Assembly (NCBI GenBank): GCA_004009845.1
Contig: RMBW01000004.1
Location: forward strand, 744,001-808,000
Reading direction: 5' to 3'
DNA: 64,000 nt
DNA from: Davidsoniella eucalypti
Taxonomy: Eukaryota; Ascomycota; Sordariomycetes; Microascales; Ceratocystidaceae
Below are positions 58,801 to 64,000 of the stretch, piece by piece. The position numbers were made by a program, and so were the translations under genes. Within the stretch, counting starts at the first letter, position 1, and every line of letters starts with the position of its first letter. Under the pieces are notes generated by a model. It made no database searches and was not told the DNA's origin. It was given only the letters and a program-made list of their open reading frames with translations.

Positions 58801-60541
58801 TGTTTTCCAGGAGTCTGGCAAAGTCAATGAATGGCTCATGGCTCTAGTCGAGGAGGAGATTGACGGCATCAGCAATCAAGCCCCCGTCAAAAACTATCGC
58901 TTCAGCAGCCGACTACGGTCTAGCGAATCGATCGAAGTTAGTAGTGATCGTGTACAACTTGTGCGCGATATGAGCAAATCCTTAGCAGGCGAAGCCAACC
59001 TACTTTTCCGCGGCAACACCCTGCTCACTCAGGCCTTGGAGTACCACATGCGCCGTCTTGGCAAAGAGTATATCGACGAGATCCTACGGGATAAGATCAT
59101 AGAGATCAACGACTTAAATCCCAATTGTGAAATTGATCCTAGCAAGCTAGAGCCGGGCGAGGATATCAACCGTCATTGGTCATTGCTGTTGAAGTTGACC
59201 AACGAAGTGTGGGGTTGTATCTCAGAGTCTGCAAGCCAGCTGCCTGCCGAACTTCGTCATATCCTCAAATATGTTCGTGCTGTAGCTGAAGATCGCTATG
59301 GTGACTTCTTGCGTACAGTCAGTTACACAAGTGTCACCGGATTCCTGTTCCTTCGATTCATCTGTCCGGCTATTCTCAGTCCCAAGCTTTTCGGTCTTCT
59401 GCGTGATTTACCTACACCTCGTGCTCAGCGCACCTTCACGCTCATGGCTAAAGCCTTACAGGCTATGGCTAATCTATCCACGTTTGGCCAAAAAGAGTCG
59501 TGGATGGAACCTATGAACAAGTTTTTGAACTCGCAGCGTTCGTCACTAAAGCTATATGTCGATACTGTGTGTGCCATTCCTGCCGAACAGAACAAGTTTA
59601 TGTTGCCAGCCTCCTACTCTACACCACTCGCCATCATGAACCGAATGAGCCCTACCTCCCGGGAAGGCATACCCGTCCTTCCATATCTAGTCGATCCTAC
59701 ACGCAGTCTGGCTACTCTGGTTCAACTATGGACGGCATCAAACAGTCAAAATAGCGCGGATCTTCCCAGCGGTGACATAGTTCTCTTCAACGGCATGTGC
59801 CAAGCGCTAAAAGAGCGTGCTGAAGTGTGTCTTAAGGCTGCCGAGCTTTTGCGTGTGCCCACCAACCGGCAGATCTCGATCATCTACGACACTGATATCA
59901 ACACGTCACGTACAGTTCTAGATCCCGAAAGCCCCCTCGGTACCCCCATAGCCACTCCAACTACCGTACCCACCAGCATGTCTGCTTCCTCACTTAGCAG
60001 CCTAGGTAGTCACTGGCCGACCTTGTCTTCGCGCGATCGTGACGCTGACGCACACCAACGTGCACCGGGATCTGCCGGAAGCGATGTTGTTGAAACAGCG
60101 CCTTCTCGGCGCCGTCCTACCTTGAGAGACATCGGGCCACGTCGGGTATCTGCAGCTGCCACCACGAGCAGTAGCTTTGCTAGCACCAACAGCGGTTCAG
60201 CTAACAATGGCTCTGGAAACGCCAACAGTCCTTCTGGTGTGGGTGGCCTAGGTCGTTTAGATTTGACCAGTCTAACGCATATGCAGTTGCAGAATCTAGG
60301 TTCTGCGGGTAATACCCCAACTGAACCAATGCCAATGTCCCCCGTGGGCACGATGAAGGGCTCCCGTAATGGCCGGTCTACACGGAATATCCTATCTGGT
60401 ATCATTCGTATGGGACGAAGTGCTGATTCCCAACAGCAACAACACTCTCAGCAGCAGCAGCAGCAACAACAACAACCACCGGTTGGCCAACAATATGAAC
60501 TTCTCAGTGAAACGGATACTAACCAGTCTCACTCCAAGTAA
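55808..60541 (+). CDS. BUD2: BUD2/CLA2-like RasGAP (PH-like, C2, RasGAP domains)
   Basis: Single exon, 1577 aa. The first 480 residues are low-complexity, Ser/Thr-rich with two short Gln-rich runs (about 150-160). A PH-like region spans about 490-600 (VLMLMTTLNGRMRG ... GPWYSGICWIEEES). A C2 domain is at about 810-936 (RTLKIRVTEAKLK ... NPFWREECI). The RasGAP domain is at about 970-1277: LLFRGNTLLTQAL (Arg in LFR is the expected arginine finger at about 1066), VAEDRYGDF and the diagnostic FLFLRFICPAILSP at about 1178. The C-terminal tail is Asn/Ser/Gly-rich, with a polyQ run encoded at 60,434-60,475. Yeast Bud2 is the GAP for Rsr1/Bud1, setting polarity sites; the C2 plus RasGAP order fits this better than Ira-type GAPs. 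The 5' leader is pyrimidine-rich. Confidence 0.92.
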   Translation: MAPHFGLSSSSSNGGEPRAKTTPSATTSGPAATSASASSLAPELTERTNSRSTRSSSMNRKEKDKDRDQDHDPKDRTGKEGDSRVARHGPPPLSMQTKGNNGLQSRIRPSSQQQSHSTSFLAHTLGHSTSNHAQQYSQIQLQQQQLHQLQLLQQQHQSSSDHHSRPSSSAISSSASSTSSTTSPSSAEWPPSHSLRQRHTMDERLSVGNLRASFRSGVLPGAAHTIRASTFSNATAASTSSSSIAGTSANGFFDPPPLPIARAKSPGVTSASTTTASTLVATGTSETAVSPASQSATLALGTKDDPEGARRQGMVFHDSFIAASEAIPPLPVTPIKLTGTTTTTITGGTATSALPPIPPRNLTLRQRTFTMDGSSCRQPSTLLNMGINDFRSRVGSFSTTSTLTVHDDSRFSSVSSPVESMGFPSIYNGPSPTQSPTPPPPLSMANREKKSSGAKRLIKRNTSRPTSPIPTSPPCIDSLQTPITTSSASKVLMLMTTLNGRMRGNVDYQAETSGPWYSGICWIEEESGCLMFDAGNSKGFLLTLCADLRGCRIMPVEDQESGRLCINLVTNSPHMEVVIKPSIPEEYDLWVAALLCWQQMRPSTPSKYNAGGNVSPSTTRPELRRHGSSNVFSSTSTKAPSIIKVAKVSVWDKGFPTTPRGIYRSPSILDSRPTKDVKDSTSWARLSCLLQDNGELRLFTENDVSLLSLIDLSQLSRSAIQHLDRTVFEEVEFCLAIFPIYAPGSTQLSIFRPIYISFDSRVLMDVWFVLLRAFARPYIFRLSPKSLEAPVLVNSIEDNADSEVFRLERTLKIRVTEAKLKARERVLDIGNSRNEDAIIGNYFAEVMLDNEVRTRTTIKNNTKNPFWREECILPDITPIQPVVSIVLKRVEGLEPPEKKLHFSKPCPPSETHCGTVDIPIDQLEVGDNHEQWLQILDSGHQSIGTMLVKVQHEEMAVLLASEYEPLKEILQRFPTGLTSQIARRMPSNLRRLAEIFLNVFQESGKVNEWLMALVEEEIDGISNQAPVKNYRFSSRLRSSESIEVSSDRVQLVRDMSKSLAGEANLLFRGNTLLTQALEYHMRRLGKEYIDEILRDKIIEINDLNPNCEIDPSKLEPGEDINRHWSLLLKLTNEVWGCISESASQLPAELRHILKYVRAVAEDRYGDFLRTVSYTSVTGFLFLRFICPAILSPKLFGLLRDLPTPRAQRTFTLMAKALQAMANLSTFGQKESWMEPMNKFLNSQRSSLKLYVDTVCAIPAEQNKFMLPASYSTPLAIMNRMSPTSREGIPVLPYLVDPTRSLATLVQLWTASNSQNSADLPSGDIVLFNGMCQALKERAEVCLKAAELLRVPTNRQISIIYDTDINTSRTVLDPESPLGTPIATPTTVPTSMSASSLSSLGSHWPTLSSRDRDADAHQRAPGSAGSDVVETAPSRRRPTLRDIGPRRVSAAATTSSSFASTNSGSANNGSGNANSPSGVGGLGRLDLTSLTHMQLQNLGSAGNTPTEPMPMSPVGTMKGSRNGRSTRNILSGIIRMGRSADSQQQQHSQQQQQQQQQPPVGQQYELLSETDTNQSHSK

Positions 60542-61451
60542 ATTCATTCTCTTCTTTCAACTCATTCTTTTCTTCTCAACATCTTTTCCTCTATCATCAC
60601 ATACTCTAATACGGACCAAAACATGGACCAGGGCCATAGTTCGACCAACCAAGCTCATTGTCATCATCCATCCTCTTCTCATTCATTATCTATCTTTCAT
60701 GTCTCTACCATTCATTCTTTCATCATCTACCACGTCTCGCTACGCTTTCCTTTTTTCACCTTTCACATACCTCTCTCATCACTTTCTCCCATCCTTATCA
60801 TATTGCCCTCATATTCATAATCTGTAAGACGGTGGGGAGGAAAATCTCATGTCATTTTAGTACTTTTGTATCTTTCAAATATCTAATGGGGCGGTACTTC
60901 TAGTATTCTTTTTTTCAACATTACAATCAGGTTCATGGGAATCAACATTCGAGCCTTGTTTCTCTTTATCTTGAATTGCGTATTAGTGCTTTTTTTTCTG
61001 CTATTCCTTGTTCTAAATCGTGCTAGAATTTTGGTTAGATATCATGGATCTAAGGAGTCTTCCAAAGTTATATTGTGTGGCTATCGTTTTTTATTTATGT
61101 ATTTCTCTCAATATTTAATTAAGGCATACAAGCTATCCCCCACAAAATCACCAATGATTCATTAACTCAAAGTTGGATGTGTTGTTATAATCTAGTATTG
61201 AAACTACTCTGAATGGCTGTATGTCCTGTGTTCATGAATAGGCAAGGCAACCGCCGTTGACGAGTGCTGAATAGATATTTAAAAAAAAATCGATATCATA
61301 TTCTGTCCGCCATTCATAACTCAATCCTTAGTATGTTGTGTATTTTCGCTTTTTTTTGTTTCTAAAAGAATTCCTTTCAACGTTTACATAATTGTATGTG
61401 ATAGTAAAGTTTTATTATAGACGGAAAGTTAAATCTATGCTCGAGATTTGT
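60542..61451. other. Convergent intergenic region
   Basis: The 3' flanks of BUD2 (+) and the cyclophilin gene (-), both AT-rich. TCATC/CATTC-type low-complexity sequence occurs at 60,545-60,830, with small frames that lack motifs. Confidence 0.5.
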
Positions 61452-62629
61452 CTAAGTAAAGAGCTTGCGATAAGCAGCCTTCTGCTTCTCTTTGCGGATC
61501 TTGACCCGGGTGTTGATGGCGTTGAACTCGTTCGTGATGGCGACATCAGATGGCGCTAGCTTTTTGGCCTCGCGCAAATCATCGAGGGCAGCCTCGTCAT
61601 CCTTAAGATTGCTGAGAGAGATTCCACGACGAAAAAGTGCCTTTGCCTTGTCGGAGTCCTTGATGCCAGGCACGTTGAGGGCTGCGGTCGACGCCTTGCG
61701 CGCGTCACTCCATTGTGACTGCTTAGAAAGTAATAAGGCGAGGTTGTTGTTCAGTTGAACTCTCAGTAGGGCCCAATCAGCCTTGACTTCAGGAGCAGCG
61801 GATTCCAGATCTTCGGGGTCCTCGTCGAGGTAGCGTAGGCCCTTCTCATACTTTGAGACACCAACAGCAAGATCGCCGGCCTTGAAGGCGGCACCACCAT
61901 AGGTCTTGCAGTCGGAAGCAATCTTGAATAGTTCAGTAGCCTTCAGGTCCTCGCCGTCGTGGTCTTCGGGGTAGTCCTCGTAGGTATCGCCGTATGGATC
62001 AGCCTCGGCAGTGCCGCTCGAAGTAGGCTGGTCGGCAGCCAGTTCGCCAGAATTCAGAATCTCAACGGTCTTGGCGGGGCGATCACCGCCATCGGTAGGA
62101 GAGCGCTCGATAGCACGGACGATAGACTTTCCAGCAATGACCTCGCCAAAAACGACGTGCTTGTTGTCGAGGTGGGAAGTTGGGACAGTGGTAATGAAAA
62201 ACTGGGAGCCGTTGGTGTCTAGTTAGATAGAAGATTATGTTAGCAAGCATCTTATTATATGCATCTTCTCGCCGTGAACTTACTAGGGCCAGCGTTGGCC
62301 ATGGAAAGCAGGAAAGGCTTGTCATGGTTCTTGAGGAAAGCTTCGTCGTCGAACTTCTCGCCGTAGATTGACTCGCCACCAGTACCGTCGCCGTTGGTAA
62401 AGTCACCACCCTGGATCATGAACTGCTTGATGACGCGATGGAAGATCGAGCCCTTGTAGCACAGGGGCTTTCCAGTTTTGCCAATGCCCTTCTCGCCCGT
62501 GCATAGTGCGCGGAAGTTATCGGCAGTTTTGGGCACCAAATCATTGTATAGGCGCATGACGATGCGACCGACGGCAACGCCGTTCATGGCAATGTCGAAG
62601 TAGACGCGAGGACGGGTATCTTCGGACAT
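61452..62629 (-). CDS. CPR6: Cyclophilin 40 (PPIase plus TPR), Hsp90 co-chaperone
   Basis: Two exons (minus), 62629-62284 and 62218-61452, with a 65-nt intron (GTAAGT...ACTAG) splitting AGP/NTNGSQFF; 370 aa. The N-terminal cyclophilin domain (about 8-175) has FDIAMNGVAVGRIV, FHRVIKQFMIQGGDF (Arg-60 region and Phe), GTGGESIYGEKF, and TSHLDNKHVVFGEV, where the usual cyclosporin-contact Trp is His, as in Cyp40. The C-terminal part is TPR-rich (about 215-370): GAAFKAGDLAVGVSKYEKGL, NNNLALLLSKQSQWSDA and AKALFRRGISLSNLKDDEAA. Known role: peptidyl-prolyl isomerase binding the Hsp90 C-terminus, cytosolic. The upstream leader is pyrimidine-rich on the sense strand. Confidence 0.95.
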
Positions 62630-63290
62630 GGTGTCTGTTGGTGGGATAGTGGTGATGATGACGATAGGCTATGGTTGGTGGGGTGGAGGGGTAGCTTCAA
62701 TGAGCTGAGACAGCGGGCTGGAGACGAGGAAAAAGGCGATAGAAGGCACGAAGTGCTGTGGTGATGGATTGTAAAGAAGGATGGATTATAGAAGTAAAAT
62801 ATAGAAGAAAAAAACCAAAAGAAAGACCTAGTGGAAGCAGGCTGAGATTTAAGCCGTCAGAGGTGTTAAAAATACCAACGCCTTGTTTGTCCTGGTTGGC
62901 TGGTGGAAGCTTCTAGCTCTTCCTTGATTATGTTGGATCCTCTGTAACTGGCTATTCCTTTTTATGCAAGTAGTGGAGCAGCCAAAATCCGTAGGCTCAG
63001 CTCAGCAGCTTGGAAGTATAATTGCTTGTTTAGCTCTCATTAGACTACAATTTATATCTAGAAAACAACCCCGAAATTGAAGTTTCCTGTATTTAATTCA
63101 TGTGTGGCAATCCCGTTAGTCTGAGCGGTTTCTAGTGGAAATATGTAGTTTGTTTATTCATTATGGCGTGGACAAGTACGTAGAATCGTGTGGTACCTGG
63201 CAGAAATCCCAGCTCAGCAGCATCGCCAATCAACATGTTAGGCGGGAAATGTATGTTTCAAAGAGAGTTTATAGTATTATTGTCACTATC
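62630..63290. other. Cyp40 leader and DTD 3' flank
   Basis: Cyp40 (-) and DTD (-) are in tandem. The first 300 bp are purine-rich on +, consistent with the Cyp40 leader. No repeat or RNA gene was seen. Confidence 0.5.
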
Positions 63291-63993
63291 TCATGAGTTT
63301 TTACTAGCACCAACATTGATTTCCATAGTTACCTTTTCCCACCTGTATTAGCGTCTGTAGTCATGTAGTGTGTTCACTGAGGGGGTGGGTTCTTACCGGG
63401 CCATCATTCACGAGAGCAACCTCCATCATAGCTTGGAATTTGCCATTCTTCACCTTGTCAGCCTGATATCCATCCTGAACCTTCTGCAAAAAGTAGTGGT
63501 ACAGTTTGCTTGCTTGTTCTGGGGGGCAGGCGCCGTGGAAATCTGGCTTAGTGCCCTTGGTCGTCTTCGCTAGGAGAGTGAATTGTGACACTGGCCAATG
63601 TTAGGACCATCTGTGATTGGTGGTAGAGATGGTGTGTGAGCCTTACCACATAGAACTTCGCCGCCGATGTCCATCACACCCTTTTTCCACTTTTAGGAAC
63701 GGTCAAGTTAGTATAATTCCGTGCATATTAGGTGCATATAGGGCTTACCCGAGCACCCGTTTCTTCGTCATCCCATAGCTTAAACTTCAGGATCTTGTTG
63801 GCTAGGTTCTCTGCATCTTTCTCCGTATCGCCCGGAGCAATCGCCGCGAACACGAGGACACCTTTGCCTATCTCGGAGATCTTCACCTGGTCCACCGTCA
63901 CAGATGCCGACAAAACTTTTTGGAGGATGGCTATCGTGCACGTCAATATCTAACCGACTGTTTAGAATACCTCATCACTCACTCACCCTTCAT
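63291..63993 (-). CDS. DTD1: D-aminoacyl-tRNA deacylase (DTD1), five exons with a 7-nt first exon
   Basis: Exons (minus): 63993-63987, 63930-63749, 63689-63647, 63590-63397 and 63332-63291; 155 aa, all introns GT-AG. The first exon is only ATGAAGG, and the splice (GTGAGT...GATAG) gives MKAILQKVLSASVTVD, the canonical DTD start. Catalytic motifs: VSQFTLLA (SQxxT motif), built over the third junction, and NDGPVT (Gly-cis-Pro motif), built by the last junction; the final exon supplies VTMEINVGASKNS. Further markers are KWD-type KLWDDEETGAR and WKKGVMDIGGEVLCV. Known role: hydrolysis of D-aminoacyl- and Gly-tRNA(Ala) adducts in translation quality control, as a homodimer. Length agrees with the family (about 150). 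The gene is complete, 7 bp short of the window end. Confidence 0.94.
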
Positions 63994-64000
63994 TTTCGCG

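Noticed and set aside
56025..60405. Long antisense frames over the RasGAP gene
   Set aside because: Shadow frames of a well-supported coding sequence.

Overview
The window looks like a contig of a filamentous ascomycete (Pezizomycotina). It has a Zn2Cys6 regulator with a fungal-specific transcription factor domain, a Rad53-type kinase with two FHA domains, RasGAP, arrestin and PH-domain proteins with long low-complexity tails, short introns of about 53-100 nt (one GC-AG), and pyrimidine-rich leaders upstream of start codons. Species cannot be named from sequence alone.

Layout. (1) 1-4.8 kb: the 3' end of CDC6 (+) converges on a RAD53/CHK2 kinase (-). (2) 4.8-12.6 kb: no convincing gene, but a 71-bp retroelement scrap next to a tRNA relic. 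(3) 12.6-20.2 kb: a low-complexity Gln-rich protein (-) and a CAF120/SKG3-like PH-domain protein (-). (4) 20.2-34 kb: a nearly gene-free block holding a broken pogo/Fot1-type transposase. (5) 34-43 kb: a gene-dense housekeeping stretch with PTC7-type PP2C phosphatase, UTP23, a small membrane protein, a glutaredoxin-like protein and an alpha-arrestin. (6) 43-55.8 kb: an accessory stretch with an intron-containing tRNA-Val(AAC), tRNA relics, at least seven copies of a retroelement group with (AATCA)n-type tails, one Zn2Cys6 regulator and orphan ORFs. (7) 55.8-64 kb: a BUD2-like RasGAP, a Cyp40 cyclophilin and D-aminoacyl-tRNA deacylase.

The housekeeping genes cover replication licensing and checkpoint (CDC6, RAD53), polarity and trafficking (BUD2, CAF120-like, arrestin), ribosome biogenesis (UTP23), chaperoning (Cyp40) and translation quality control (DTD). 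They form no single pathway. I rebuilt exon structures by hand from splice sites and reading-frame continuity.

The most interesting signal is a group of non-LTR-like retroelements with short tandem tails. The insertions lie just upstream of tRNA genes or tRNA relics, with the element 5' end facing the tRNA. One 717-bp copy has a perfect 15-bp target-site duplication beginning 49 bp upstream of a tRNA-like sequence. Copies are stacked upstream of tRNA-Val. This resembles the Dictyostelium TRE5 strategy of inserting upstream of Pol III genes. I do not recognise the family.
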